Below, piece by piece: positions 1 to 8,520 of a stretch of DNA of 64,000 bases. The notes below the pieces were generated by a model. The model did not search any database. It was not told the origin of the DNA and saw only the letters and a program-made list of their open reading frames with translations. Source of the stretch: JAJZQZ01 sp963790415 (GTDB taxonomy: Bacteria; Actinomycetota; Thermoleophilia; RBG-16-64-13). A program made the translations under genes and the position numbers. The DNA is taken from NCBI GenBank assembly GCA_963790415.1, contig CAWBOK010000003.1, forward strand, positions 930,001 through 994,000. Reading direction: 5' to 3'. Position 1 is the stretch's first letter. Every line of letters begins with the position of its first letter.

Positions 1-1922
1 TTCACCATGACCGCCGGGCGGAGGAACTCCTCGGCCTTGTAGTCCGCGATGGCATGGCGCATGAACTTGGCCCAGATCTCGGCGGGGAAACTGCCCCCGG
101 TCACCCGGATGCCGTGCACGTCGCGCATCTCGATCTGCGCCTCGGGGTGCCCCACCCAGACCGCTGTCGAGAGTGAGCGGGTGAAACCACAGAACCACGC
201 GTCTTGGTAGTTCTGGGCGGTGCCGGTCTTGCCGGCCACCGGCACGGAGAGCCGGGCGCGCGTTCCGGTGCCGCTTTGCACGTTCATCTCGAGGATGCGG
301 CTCACGACGTACGCCACGCCGGCTGAGATCGCCTGGGTCTCGTTCGGTTCGGCCTCCCAGATGACCTTGCCCGATGAATCCTTGACCCTCAAGATGGCGG
401 TGGGCTTCACGTGCTTGCCTTCGTTGGCGAGCGTGCCGTACGCGGAGGCCATCTCCAGGGGCGAGACGCCATACTTGAGCCCGCCCAGGGCCATCGCCGG
501 ATTCGCGTCGAGTTGGCTGGTGACGCCCATGCGGTGGGCGATGTCGACGATCCGCTCCGGTGTGACGTCGAGGGCCATCTGCGCGTAGACCGTGTTGTCA
601 CTGCGCAGGGTGGCCTGGACTACGCTCGTGCTGCCGTAGTAGTTATGACCGTAGGTGGACACGTTCCACGGCTCTCGGCTGCCCGGCAGGTCGATGGACA
701 ATGGCATCGACTCATAGTAGGTGGAGTAGGGGTCGATTCCCTCCTCTACCGCGGCGGCAAGGACGAAGGTCTTGAACGACGAGCCCGGTTGCCGTCGGCC
801 CTGGGCGGCCAGGTTGAACTTGGAGTTGTCGTAGTCGGTGCCGCCCACCATGGCCCTGATGTGTCCGGTGCGAGACTCGATAGCGACAAGAGCTCCGGAC
901 GGGTCACCCTTCTCGTTCAGCGTCTCGGCGATGGCCTCCGATGCCCACTTCTGATACTGGGGCTCGATCGTGGTCTCGACGGAGAGGCCACCCTTGAAGA
1001 CGGCGTCTTCACCGAACATGTCGATGAGTTGCTTGCGCACGTAGGCCACGATGTAGGGTTCCTGGACCTTGGTGTAGGGGGATGAAGGCGCGAGCCCGAG
1101 TGGAGACGTCGCGGCTTCCGAGTACTGGTCGTAGTTGATGAAGCCGTTGCTGTACATCTTCGCCAGCACGATGTTGCGGCGCTCACGGGCCGCATCGGGA
1201 TGCTGACGGGGCGAGTACGCGGTGGGCGCCTGAGGCAGTCCGGCGAGAAGGGCCGCGTCGGCCACGGTGAGGTCCTTGGGATCTTTGTCGAAGTAGGTGC
1301 GCGCCGCTGTCTGCACGCCGTACGCGTTCGATCCGAAGTAGACGGTGTTGAGGTACTGGTCGAGGATCTCGTCCTTGGACATCTTGGTCTCGAGCTGCCA
1401 GGCGAGGACCGCTTCCTGGAACTTCCTGTTGATCGAGGTGTCTCGGCGGTCGAGGTACAGGTTTCCCACGAGCTGCTGGGTGATCGTGGAGGCACCCTCA
1501 ACGACACGACCGGCCTCCAGGTCGCGTGCCAAAGCCCGCGCCATGCCCTGGAAATCGACGCCCTTGTGCTGGTAGAAGCGCTCGTCCTCGATGGCCACAA
1601 CAGCGTCTTTGACCACCTGCGGGATACGTTCGCCTCCGATGAGGGTGCGGTTCTCGGTGCCGTGCAGGTAGGCGAGCAGAGTGCCGTCGGCGGCGTAGAT
1701 GCTGGAGGTCTCGGCGAGCACCACCGTCTTCTGGTCCTCCAGCTTGGGCGCCCCCGCGCTGATCGCGGCCGCGGTGCGTACGCCCACAGTGAAGACACCG
1801 AGGCCGAGCAGGGCGACGAGGAAGGGTGTGCAGAGGAGGACCACGATGATGGCTTGAGTCAGCCCCCGCCGGCCGTGCCGGCGTTTTCGCCTCGTGATCC
1901 GCGTGTGGTGGCTCGATTGCAT
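1..1922 (-). CDS. Class A penicillin-binding protein, C-terminus cut by window edge
   Basis: A bifunctional peptidoglycan glycosyltransferase/transpeptidase that polymerises and cross-links the cell wall outside the membrane. About 640 residues are visible and the gene runs off the left edge. A basic N-terminus and one membrane anchor (about residues 22-48) precede the GT51 domain, whose catalytic signature EDERFY lies at 112-117. The transpeptidase domain shows all three active-site motifs: SSFK with Ser381, SDN at 441-443, and KTGT starting at Lys565. The ATG start at 1922 is the one that keeps the basic anchor; no other start gives a complete GT51 domain. It is divergent from the dnaK operon. 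The family call is firm; which PBP1 paralogue it is cannot be told. Confidence 0.93.
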   Translation of the reverse strand, partial: MQSSHHTRITRRKRRHGRRGLTQAIIVVLLCTPFLVALLGLGVFTVGVRTAAAISAGAPKLEDQKTVVLAETSSIYAADGTLLAYLHGTENRTLIGGERIPQVVKDAVVAIEDERFYQHKGVDFQGMARALARDLEAGRVVEGASTITQQLVGNLYLDRRDTSINRKFQEAVLAWQLETKMSKDEILDQYLNTVYFGSNAYGVQTAARTYFDKDPKDLTVADAALLAGLPQAPTAYSPRQHPDAARERRNIVLAKMYSNGFINYDQYSEAATSPLGLAPSSPYTKVQEPYIVAYVRKQLIDMFGEDAVFKGGLSVETTIEPQYQKWASEAIAETLNEKGDPSGALVAIESRTGHIRAMVGGTDYDNSKFNLAAQGRRQPGSSFKTFVLAAAVEEGIDPYSTYYESMPLSIDLPGSREPWNVSTYGHNYYGSTSVVQATLRSDNTVYAQMALDVTPERIVDIAHRMGVTSQLDANPAMALGGLKYGVSPLEMASAYGTLANEGKHVKPTAILRVKDSSGKVIWEAEPNETQAISAGVAYVVSRILEMNVQSGTGTRARLSVPVAGKTGTAQNYQDAWFCGFTRSLSTAVWVGHPEAQIEMRDVHGIRVTGGSFPAEIWAKFMRHAIADYKAEEFLRPAVMV

Positions 1923-2040
1923 ATGGCTATTGTAGCGGAAGCGTCTTGATCGCGCCCAGTTGGACGGGGCAGCCCGTCGGCTGCACTCCCGATTGGGCTC
2001 GATCACCGCCACCGCGCCCCAAGATTCCTCTTGCCGACGA

Positions 2041-2061
2041 CTTGACATAGAACGACTCAGA
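2041..2061 (+). promoter_or_regulatory. HAIR operator (HspR-binding inverted repeat)
   Basis: CTTGACA, seven bases, then ACTCAGA. The known HAIR consensus is CTTGAGT-N7-ACTCAAG, so five of seven bases match in each half with exactly the right spacing. The left half contains the -35 box of the dnaK promoter, so a bound repressor would block RNA polymerase. The presumed ligand, HspR, is the fourth gene of the same operon, which implies negative autoregulation with DnaK as co-repressor, as known in Streptomyces. Confidence 0.8.
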
Positions 2062-2070
2062 TTTTATACT
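2042..2070 (+). promoter_or_regulatory. Sigma-70-type promoter of the dnaK operon
   Basis: The -35 box TTGACA at 2042-2047 is a perfect consensus. The -10 box TATACT at 2065-2070 follows after the ideal 17-bp spacer. The ATG of dnaK is about 48 bases further on, preceded by GGTTCGGAGGAG as ribosome binding site. Confidence 0.85.
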
Positions 2071-2117
2071 GTCCCGCAGGCTACGCGGATACTATTCGGA
2101 GGTTCGGAGGAGTTCTC

Positions 2118-4026
2118 ATGGGTAAGATCATAGGTATCGACTTGGGCACGACAAACTCGGCCATGGCAGTGCTGGAGGGCGGGGAACCGACTATCATCCC
2201 CAACGCGGAGGGTGGTCGCACCACACCGTCGGTCGTGGCATTCGCCAAGAACGGCGAGCGGTTGGTGGGCACTGTCGCCAAGCGGCAGGCGGTCACCAAT
2301 CCGGAGAACACGATCTTCTCCATCAAACGCTTTATGGGCCGGAAGTACCGGGACGTGAGCGAAGAGATGAAGATCATCCCCTATAAGGTCGTTGAGGGCC
2401 CGAACAGCGACGTACGGGTGGACATCAAAGGCGAGCAGTTCAGCCCGCCGGAGATCTCGGCCATGATCCTGCAGAAGTTGAAGCGGGACGCCGAAGCGTT
2501 CTTGGGCACCGAGGTTACCGAGGCCGTCAGTGACCGTGCCGGCGTACTTCGACGACGCCCAGCGGCAGGCCACGAAAGACGCGGGGCTCATCGCCGGTCT
2601 CAACGTGCGCCGCATCATCAACGAGCCTACGGCGGCCTCGCTGGCCTACGGTCTCGACAAGGAGACGGATCACACCATCTTGGTGTTCGACCTCGGCGGG
2701 GGCACCTTCGACGTGTCGGTGCTCGAGTTGGGCGAGGGCGTCTTCGAGGTCAAGTCCACCAACGGCGACACGCACCTTGGTGGCGACAACTGGGACAAGT
2801 CCATCGTCGACTGGATCGTGGCGGAGTTCCTGCGCGAGAAGGCCGTTGACCTGAGCAAGGACCGCTCGGCCCTGCAACGGTTGTACGAGGCTGCCGAGAA
2901 GGCGAAGGTGGAGCTGTCTTCGGTCATCGAGACCACCATCAACCAGCCCTTCATAACCATGGATTCCAGCGGCCCGCTGCACTTGGAGCTGGTTCTCACC
3001 CGCGCAAAACTGGAAGAGCTCACTCGCGACCTGCTCGAGCGGGTGGTCGCACCAACCAGGCAGGCCATGAAAGACGCCAACCTCACCATGAACGACATCC
3101 AGCAGGTTGTCATGGTGGGCGGCATGACCCGCATGCCGGCCGTCACGGACAAGGTGCGCGAGCTCGTCGGCAAGGAACCCCACAAGGGCATGAACCCGGA
3201 CGAAGTGGTGGCGCTCGGCGCGGCCATCCAAGGCGGCGTGCTGGCGGGCGACGTCAAGGACGTGCTGCTGCTCGATGTGACCCCGCTCTCCCTGGGCATC
3301 GAGACCAAGGGTGGCGTGTTCACCAGGCTGATCGAAAGGAACACCACCATCCCCACTCGCAAGAGCGAGATATTCTCGACCGCCGACGACAACCAGACGT
3401 CGGTCGAGATCCACGTGCTCCAAGGTGAGCGCGATCTGGCCATGTACAACAAGACCCTGGGCAAGTTCCAGCTCATGGGCCTGCCCCTGGCCCCGCGCGG
3501 CATCCCGCAGATCGAGGTGGCCTTCGATATCGACGCGAACGGCATCACGCACGTGTCGGCGAAGGATATGGCCACGGGTAACGAGCAGAAGATCGTCATC
3601 AAGAGCTCCAGCGGGCTAGGCGACGACGAGATCAAGCAGATGGTGCGCGACGCCGAGGCAAACGCCGATGACGACCGCAAGAAGAAGGAAGTGGTCGAGG
3701 CCAAGAACCACGCGGAGAACCTGGTGTACTCCACGCGCAAGTCGCTCAAGGACCTCGGAGACAAGGTAGACGGAGCCACCCGTGACGCCATCGACCAATC
3801 GGCCAAGGACCTGGAAGAGGCGCTCAAGGGCGACGACGTGGAACTCATCCGTCGGCGCATGGAAGAGCTGCAGGAAGCTGCATACAAGCTGAGTGAAGCC
3901 GCCTATCAGCAGGCATCGACGCAGAGTGACGGCGGCGCCGGAGGCTCACATCACGGCGGCGGGGAAAGCCCCGAGGATGAGGTCGTGCAGGAAGCCGAGT
4001 TCGAAGTGATCGACGAAGAGAAGTAG
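2118..4026 (+). CDS. dnaK: Chaperone DnaK (Hsp70), with one frameshift
   Basis: ATP-dependent chaperone that folds and refolds proteins with DnaJ and GrpE. The N-terminal ATPase signature IGIDLGTTNS begins at residue 5, and the nucleotide-binding and substrate-binding domains run to an acidic C-terminal tail. The reading frame breaks at one extra A at 2529: before it the protein reads EVTEAV, and after it VTVPAYFDD, a block that is continuous in all DnaK proteins. Without that base the protein is 635 residues, the normal length. I treat it as a sequence error because the rest is fully conserved and grpE, dnaJ and hspR follow intact. Confidence 0.95.
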
Positions 4027-4041
4027 GCGGGGGGTATCTCG

Positions 4042-4719
4042 ATGAGCGAGGCCAAGAGGCGTATCCCGATAGTCCCTGGTGTCGATGATCCCTCCGCGGC
4101 CGGCGCCGCGGAGGGACACGCCGTCGCGAAGGGTCAGCCGGACGATCTGGCTACCGAACCGGCGGCGAATGGTGACGACGTTCCCACCGGACTCCCGGGC
4201 GGTCTCGAGCTTGAGGAGGACGGTCTCGAGCTTGAGGACGTGGAGCCGGAGGAGCTGGAGTTCGATCCCCTGGCCGTAGTCACGGCCGAGCGAGACGTGT
4301 ATCTCGACGGCCTGTTGCGTCTCAAGGCCGAGTTCGAGAACTTCCGCAAGCGGGCGGATCGCGACGTCCTGGAAGCGCGCTCTCGAGCACGAATGGGCCT
4401 GTTGGCCGAGTTTCTTCCGGTGCTCGACAACCTTGAGCGCGCTCTGAACGCTGCCGAGCATCACGAAGAGGGCAAGGTGCTCGAGGGTGTTCGGCTAACG
4501 CACAGCATGTTCGCCGACCTCCTGCGCAAAGAGGGGGTCACCGAGGTGGATCCGTTGGGCGCGGCCTTCGACCCGCATATGCATGAGGCCCTCATGACCC
4601 AGCCGTCCGATAGCGAAGAGGGTACGGTGACCGCGGTCTTCGAGCGCGGCTATGTCTTTGGCGACAGGGTGCTCCGTCCGGCCAAGGTGGTAGTCTCGGC
4701 GGGACCCGCGGGGGAGTGA
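4042..4719 (+). CDS. grpE: Nucleotide exchange factor GrpE
   Basis: Co-chaperone that releases ADP from DnaK. It is 225 residues with an acidic, low-complexity N-terminal third, then the coiled coil (LLRLKAEFENFRKRADRD) that forms the dimer, then the C-terminal beta domain ending near the conserved GYVFGDRVLRPAKVVVS. It starts 15 bases after dnaK and ends 4 bases before dnaJ, as expected for one transcript from the HAIR-controlled promoter. An imperfect tandem repeat LEEDGLELEDVEPEELE lies in the acidic region. Confidence 0.95.
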   Translation: MSEAKRRIPIVPGVDDPSAAGAAEGHAVAKGQPDDLATEPAANGDDVPTGLPGGLELEEDGLELEDVEPEELEFDPLAVVTAERDVYLDGLLRLKAEFENFRKRADRDVLEARSRARMGLLAEFLPVLDNLERALNAAEHHEEGKVLEGVRLTHSMFADLLRKEGVTEVDPLGAAFDPHMHEALMTQPSDSEEGTVTAVFERGYVFGDRVLRPAKVVVSAGPAGE

Positions 4720-4723
4720 CACC

Positions 4724-5824
4724 ATGGCCAAAGGCCAGCGAGATTTCTATGAGGTTCTGGGAGTAAAGCGCGACGCCTCCGGCGACGAGGTCAAGAAGGC
4801 GTACCGCAAGCTGGCACGGAAGCATCACCCGGACGCCAATCCGAACGATCCTAAGGCCGAAGAGCGCTTCAAGGAGGTCTCGACCGCGTACGAGATCCTC
4901 TCGGACGCCGACAAGCGCAAGCAGTACGACGCCGGGCCCAGCGCCTTCTTCGGCCAAGGCCGAGGTGGGTTCGATCCACGTACTCAGGGCGGCCAGGCGT
5001 TCTCCGACTTCGGCGATCTCTTCGGCAATCTGTTCGGTGGAGGTGCCGGCCGGAGGCGTGAGCCGCAGGCCGAGCGTGGTCGCGACATCACGGTCGAGGT
5101 CAAGCTGTCCTTCGAGGACTCGTTGCGGGGGGTCACCACCAAGATCAGCGTGCCGAAGATGGTGCAGTGCGGCACGTGCGGAGGCTCGGGCGCGGCGCCG
5201 GGAACCGTTCCACAGGTGTGCCCGGAGTGTCGCGGGCGCGGAGTCACCAGCCAGAGCCAGGGCTTTTTCGCTCTGTCCACGCCCTGTCGGCGGTGCGGCG
5301 GCGACGGGACCGTCGTCGACACGCCGTGCCCCACGTGTGACGGGCAAGGGATGGCCCACGCGCTCAAGAAATACACGGTGCCGCTGCCGGCGGGAGTCAA
5401 AGACGGCACCAAGATCCGGCTCAAAGGGAAGGGCGAAGTGGGCGGCCGCGGAGGTCCGCCTGGCGACCTCTATGTGGTGACCAGGGTACAGCCGAGTCCG
5501 GTGTTCGAGCGGCGGGGGTCAGACCTGCTGATCGAGGTGCCGGTCACGCTGACGGAGGCCGCCCTGGGGGCGACGGTGCAGGTGCCGACGGCGGATGGTA
5601 AAGTGGCCCTCAAGATACCGGCGGGGATCCAAGACGGCACTCTGTTGCGTATCCAGGGCAAGGGAACGCCGCGGCTGGGTGAGACGGGCATGGGCGATCT
5701 GCTTGCCCGCGTGTCGTTGGTCACTCCTCAAGATCTGAGCGACAAGGAACGTGGCTTGTTGCAGGAGTTCGCCAAGCTTCACGGCGATGACCCGCGCCGC
5801 GGTCTCCCGGGCTGGGCAACATAG
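4724..5824 (+). CDS. dnaJ: Chaperone DnaJ (type I Hsp40)
   Basis: Stimulates DnaK ATPase and hands it unfolded substrates. The 366-residue protein has the type I order: J domain with the HPD tripeptide (KHHPDANP), a Gly/Phe-rich linker (about 70-105), a zinc region with four CxxCxGxG-type repeats (CGTCGGSG, CPECRGRG, CRRCGGDG, CPTCDGQG) and two C-terminal beta domains. It lies between grpE and hspR. Nothing is missing. Confidence 0.96.
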   Translation: MAKGQRDFYEVLGVKRDASGDEVKKAYRKLARKHHPDANPNDPKAEERFKEVSTAYEILSDADKRKQYDAGPSAFFGQGRGGFDPRTQGGQAFSDFGDLFGNLFGGGAGRRREPQAERGRDITVEVKLSFEDSLRGVTTKISVPKMVQCGTCGGSGAAPGTVPQVCPECRGRGVTSQSQGFFALSTPCRRCGGDGTVVDTPCPTCDGQGMAHALKKYTVPLPAGVKDGTKIRLKGKGEVGGRGGPPGDLYVVTRVQPSPVFERRGSDLLIEVPVTLTEAALGATVQVPTADGKVALKIPAGIQDGTLLRIQGKGTPRLGETGMGDLLARVSLVTPQDLSDKERGLLQEFAKLHGDDPRRGLPGWAT

Positions 5825-5861
5825 GCTCCGAACCACACCGCCTCTCAGGGGGTGCAAACAC

Positions 5862-6275
5862 ATGAATCCCGACGATAGACGCCGACCGCTGTTCATGATA
5901 TCGGTAGCTGCCGAGCTCGCCGAGATGCACCCGCAGACCTTGCGCATGTACGAGCGGCGTGGTCTCATACTGCCCAATCGGTCGTCGAAGCGGACACGGC
6001 TCTACTCGATGGAAGATGTCGATCGCCTGCGGTATATCCAGCGTCTCACCGGGGAACTCGGGCTGAACCTCGCCGGCGTGGAGCGGGTGCTCGAACTCGA
6101 GAACGCCATGGGAGAGCTGGAGTCCCGTGTTGAGCAACTCAGGGGCGAGATCGAGGCGTTGGCCGCCGAAGCGCGTCAGGAGGTGGAGCAGGTGCATCGT
6201 TCGTATCGCCGGGAACTGGTGACGGTGCCGGCGCGCGAGGTGGTCATCCGGGCCGCTACCATGCGTCGCCGGTGA
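5862..6275 (+). CDS. hspR: Heat-shock repressor HspR (MerR family)
   Basis: Represses the dnaK operon, and usually clpB and lon, by binding HAIR sites with DnaK as co-repressor. It is 137 residues: a MerR-type winged helix (LRMYERRGLI, then the RLYSMEDVDRLRYIQRL region) and a C-terminal coiled coil of Glu/Arg heptads. I chose ATG 5862 because AGGGGGTG lies nine bases upstream and because MNPDDRR leads straight into the conserved PLFMISVAAELAEMHPQTLR block. The matching operator is at 2041-2061. Confidence 0.94.
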   Translation: MNPDDRRRPLFMISVAAELAEMHPQTLRMYERRGLILPNRSSKRTRLYSMEDVDRLRYIQRLTGELGLNLAGVERVLELENAMGELESRVEQLRGEIEALAAEARQEVEQVHRSYRRELVTVPAREVVIRAATMRRR

Positions 6276-6844
6276 CGCCGCCTCCGTCCTCGAGCGGCGC
6301 GTGGGATGACGTGCCGGCAGGCGAGCCGGTGCCGTGCGCGAACCATCGTGATCGCGAGACCCGCGTCCGCTGCAGCAACTGCGGCAAGCCGATATGTCCG
6401 GATTGCATGGTCTATTCCGCTGTTGGCATCAAGTGTCGCGAGTGCGCGAAACAGCCGCGCTCCGCGCTCGTCACCCTCAAGCCCGAGCGGGCGGTGCGGG
6501 CGGTACTCGCCGCCCTGGGGGCAGGGACGGCGGTGGGGCTGGCCTACTACTTCCTGCTGTCGACCGCCGGCTTTCTGTACTTCCTCTTCTTCCTGGGGGC
6601 CGGCATCGGGTATCTGGTGGGTGAGGCGGTGGTGAGGGCGAGTGGCCACTATCGCGGCGTTGAAACGGCACTGATCGCCGTGGGGGGCACGGTGTGGGCC
6701 TTCTTGGGTCCGCCGGTCTTGGCCTCGCTGGTGCTTTCCGGGTTGCGTTGGAATGCGGTAATCTTCACGGTGTCGGGGCGCTCGGCCACCACATGGTTGG
6801 TCATGGCGGTTGCCGGGTATTTCGCCTGGCAGCGCAATCGCTGA
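6272..6844 (+). CDS. Zinc-finger membrane protein, B-box-like
   Basis: 190 residues starting at a GTG that overlaps the hspR stop (GTGA), so probably translationally coupled to it. The N-terminus has a cysteine/histidine zinc cluster (CANH, CSNC, CPDC, CREC between about residues 17 and 55), resembling the small B-box-like finger found in front of rhomboid-type membrane proteins. About four hydrophobic segments follow (residues 75-190). There is no rhomboid GxSG motif, so a protease role is not supported. Function unknown; the family resemblance is moderate. Confidence 0.7.
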   Translation: MTPPPSSSGAWDDVPAGEPVPCANHRDRETRVRCSNCGKPICPDCMVYSAVGIKCRECAKQPRSALVTLKPERAVRAVLAALGAGTAVGLAYYFLLSTAGFLYFLFFLGAGIGYLVGEAVVRASGHYRGVETALIAVGGTVWAFLGPPVLASLVLSGLRWNAVIFTVSGRSATTWLVMAVAGYFAWQRNR

Positions 6845-6883
6845 TTGGGGCTGCTTGCGCGAGCGGGTCGGGAGAGGGCGGCG

Positions 6884-7063
6884 ATGAGTGAGTGGGGCAA
6901 GATCAAGAGCTTCCTGTGGGGGGGGTTGCTCGGTGGCCTCTTGGGGCTGGTCTTTGCTCCGCGGCGACGGGTGCCGGCGGTCAACTCGGGGCGCTGGCGA
7001 CCCGACGACATGCACGCATTCTCCGACGCGCCCTGCTATCGCGACGATGACGAGTTCACCTGA
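6884..7063 (+). CDS. Small YtxH-like membrane protein
   Basis: 59 residues. A single glycine-rich hydrophobic stretch (WGGLLGGLLGLVFAPRRR) is followed by a polar tail rich in Asp and Arg. The glycine-zipper segment ending in FAP plus basic residues resembles the YtxH family of small stress-associated proteins. The ATG at 6884 follows GGAGAGGGCGG. No catalytic residues; the function cannot be given. Confidence 0.6.
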   Translation: MSEWGKIKSFLWGGLLGGLLGLVFAPRRRVPAVNSGRWRPDDMHAFSDAPCYRDDDEFT

Positions 7064-7084
7064 TCAAAAAGGGGGGTGCGGCTC

Positions 7085-7801
7085 ATGGCCGACAGACAGG
7101 TCTACCGATGGGACATCGTTGTTCCGGCTCACCGCTACGTCTTCGCCGTCTCGAACGGTGAGATAGAGGAATTCAACGAGCCGGGTGACGAGCCGGCCGA
7201 TCGTTTCAAGCGATACCAGGCGATCAAAGCGGACCACCCGGTTCACGGCATGATCGCCTGGCCGAACACGGTGCTCCTGCGCGGCGCGGTCACGGCGATC
7301 GTCGACCCCGGACTGGTCACGCAAGGCTCACCACTGCTTCTCGGGCTGGAGCGACTCGGGGTGGAGCCTGAGTCGGTGGATCTGGTCATCAACACGCACC
7401 ACCATGTCGATCACACCCACGCCAACTCTTACTTCCCCGGGGCGACCGGTGTGCTGCACCGGTACGAGTACTATCAGTACACGTCCGACTATCGGCTGGG
7501 CTACGAGCCTCCCAACCTGCGTCTGCTCGAAGGCCAGTGGGGCGACATCGCCCCGGGGCTGCGCTTCGCGCTGACCCCGGGACACACGGTGGGCTCCATC
7601 ATCGTCGTGGCCAAGGTGGCCGAGGGCAACCTGATCGTGGCAGGGGACACCGTAGGTCCCCTGCCCGAGTATTTCGACAAGATGAAGCTGCCCGACGGCT
7701 TCCCGAATCGCCACGAGATCATCCAGAGTTGGTGGCGGATCCGCGATTTCGAACCCGACATCATCATTCCCGGCCACAATCCGCCCATGGCTTTTGCGTA
7801 A
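7085..7801 (+). CDS. Metallo-beta-lactamase-fold hydrolase
   Basis: About 238 residues with the zinc-hydrolase signature: THHHVDHTHA at about residues 101-110, the TPGHTVGS motif with the second zinc-ligand His, the bridging Asp in GDTVG, and a last His in PGHNPP. The family covers glyoxalase II-type thioesterases, lactonases and others; the substrate cannot be read from the sequence. ATG 7085 sits a few bases after AAAAAGGGGGGTG, a better start than the GTG nine bases upstream. It is the last gene of this run; a new promoter follows. Confidence 0.85.
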   Translation: MADRQVYRWDIVVPAHRYVFAVSNGEIEEFNEPGDEPADRFKRYQAIKADHPVHGMIAWPNTVLLRGAVTAIVDPGLVTQGSPLLLGLERLGVEPESVDLVINTHHHVDHTHANSYFPGATGVLHRYEYYQYTSDYRLGYEPPNLRLLEGQWGDIAPGLRFALTPGHTVGSIIVVAKVAEGNLIVAGDTVGPLPEYFDKMKLPDGFPNRHEIIQSWWRIRDFEPDIIIPGHNPPMAFA

Positions 7802-7920
7802 GACCGCCTCGCGTCTTCCCCGTTCGCGCCGGTCGGGTAGTTCTGGCCGCTGCTCCGCTGGTCCGCCCCGCCGTTTTGGCGCTCTCCATGTGAGAGTGCC
7901 AGAATCCGCGGCCAATGAGG

Positions 7921-7948
7921 TTCACAATGATGCTTCATCGGGTATACT
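7921..7948 (+). promoter_or_regulatory. Promoter of the zinc-ribbon gene
   Basis: TTCACA at 7921-7926, 16 bases, then TATACT at 7943-7948. The GTG start at 7981 follows 32 bases later, with AAGGAGGT as ribosome binding site. Confidence 0.6.
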
Positions 7949-7980
7949 AGGCGGGTGAGCGACGCAAGGAGGTTCGTCCT

Positions 7981-8343
7981 GTGCCCACCTATGAGTACAA
8001 GTGTGGCGACTGTAGCCACCGATTCGAGCGCTTTCAGAAGATGTCTGACGATCCAGTGACCGAGTGTGAGTCCTGCGGCGGTTCAGTCCAGCGGATTCTT
8101 TTCCCTGTGGCGGTCCATTTCAAGGGCAGCGGGTTCTACACCACCGACTACGCGCGCAAGAAGACCCTTGCTGCCTCCTCGGGTAACGGAACAGCGAGTG
8201 GAGCATCAGCTGATTCGGGTGACAGAGCCGATTCGGGCGAGAAGGCCGGTTCAGGCGAGAAGGCCGCGGCACCGGCAGAGTGCGCCGCCTGTCCGAGCAA
8301 GGACGCCGGCGCCTGCGCGGCGTCGGGCGCCTCGCCCTCTTGA
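7981..8343 (+). CDS. FmdB-type zinc-ribbon regulatory protein
   Basis: 120 residues. The first 40 match the FmdB/CxxC zinc ribbon: MPTYEYKCGDCSHRFE, then CESCGG, two CxxC knuckles binding one zinc. The GSGFYTTDYA motif typical of the family follows at about 50. The C-terminal half is low-complexity Ala/Ser/Gly/Glu with an imperfect repeat (DSGEKAGSGEKA) and ends in a Cys-containing tail. FmdB-like proteins are named after a putative regulator of formamidase/amidase genes, but for most members the target is unknown. The stop codon touches the inverted-repeat element that follows. Confidence 0.8.
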   Translation: MPTYEYKCGDCSHRFERFQKMSDDPVTECESCGGSVQRILFPVAVHFKGSGFYTTDYARKKTLAASSGNGTASGASADSGDRADSGEKAGSGEKAAAPAECAACPSKDAGACAASGASPS

Positions 8344-8505
8344 GAGGCTGTTGAGAATCGAAGCCTTGGCCACCAGAACGCACTGGCCGGCGCGATACGG
8401 CGTCCTCGGTCGCGCACGTAGCGCTGCTACGAGCGCTTCCTGCGTCCTTGTCTCGCACTCGCCCAGCGCGCCCTGGCGGCGAAGCGTCACTCTTCAACAG
8501 CCTCC
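8344..8505 (-). repeat. MITE-like interspersed repeat, copy A
   Basis: About 162 bp with ends that are inverted copies of AGGCTGTTGAAGA (this end carries one change, GTTGAGAATC). The interior holds a palindromic core around GTAGCGCTGCTAC. It is nearly identical in reverse complement to copy B at 15588-15750, and copy C at 63473-63560 shares its right half. No credible gene lies within it. It fills the space between the FmdB gene and the GGDEF-EAL gene. Confidence 0.85.
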
Positions 8506-8520
8506 TGGCGTCCGCGAACG

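Noticed and set aside
2520..2540. Programmed frameshift in dnaK
   Set aside because: No slippery heptamer and no downstream stem; a single surplus A explains the break, as in other genes of this assembly.
6272..6844. Rhomboid protease
   Set aside because: The N-terminal finger fits, but no GxSG serine motif or catalytic His is present.
8344..8505. Short coding frames through the interspersed repeat
   Set aside because: The frames are shared between copies only because the DNA is repeated. There is no start context, and the element has the form of a non-coding inverted-repeat unit.
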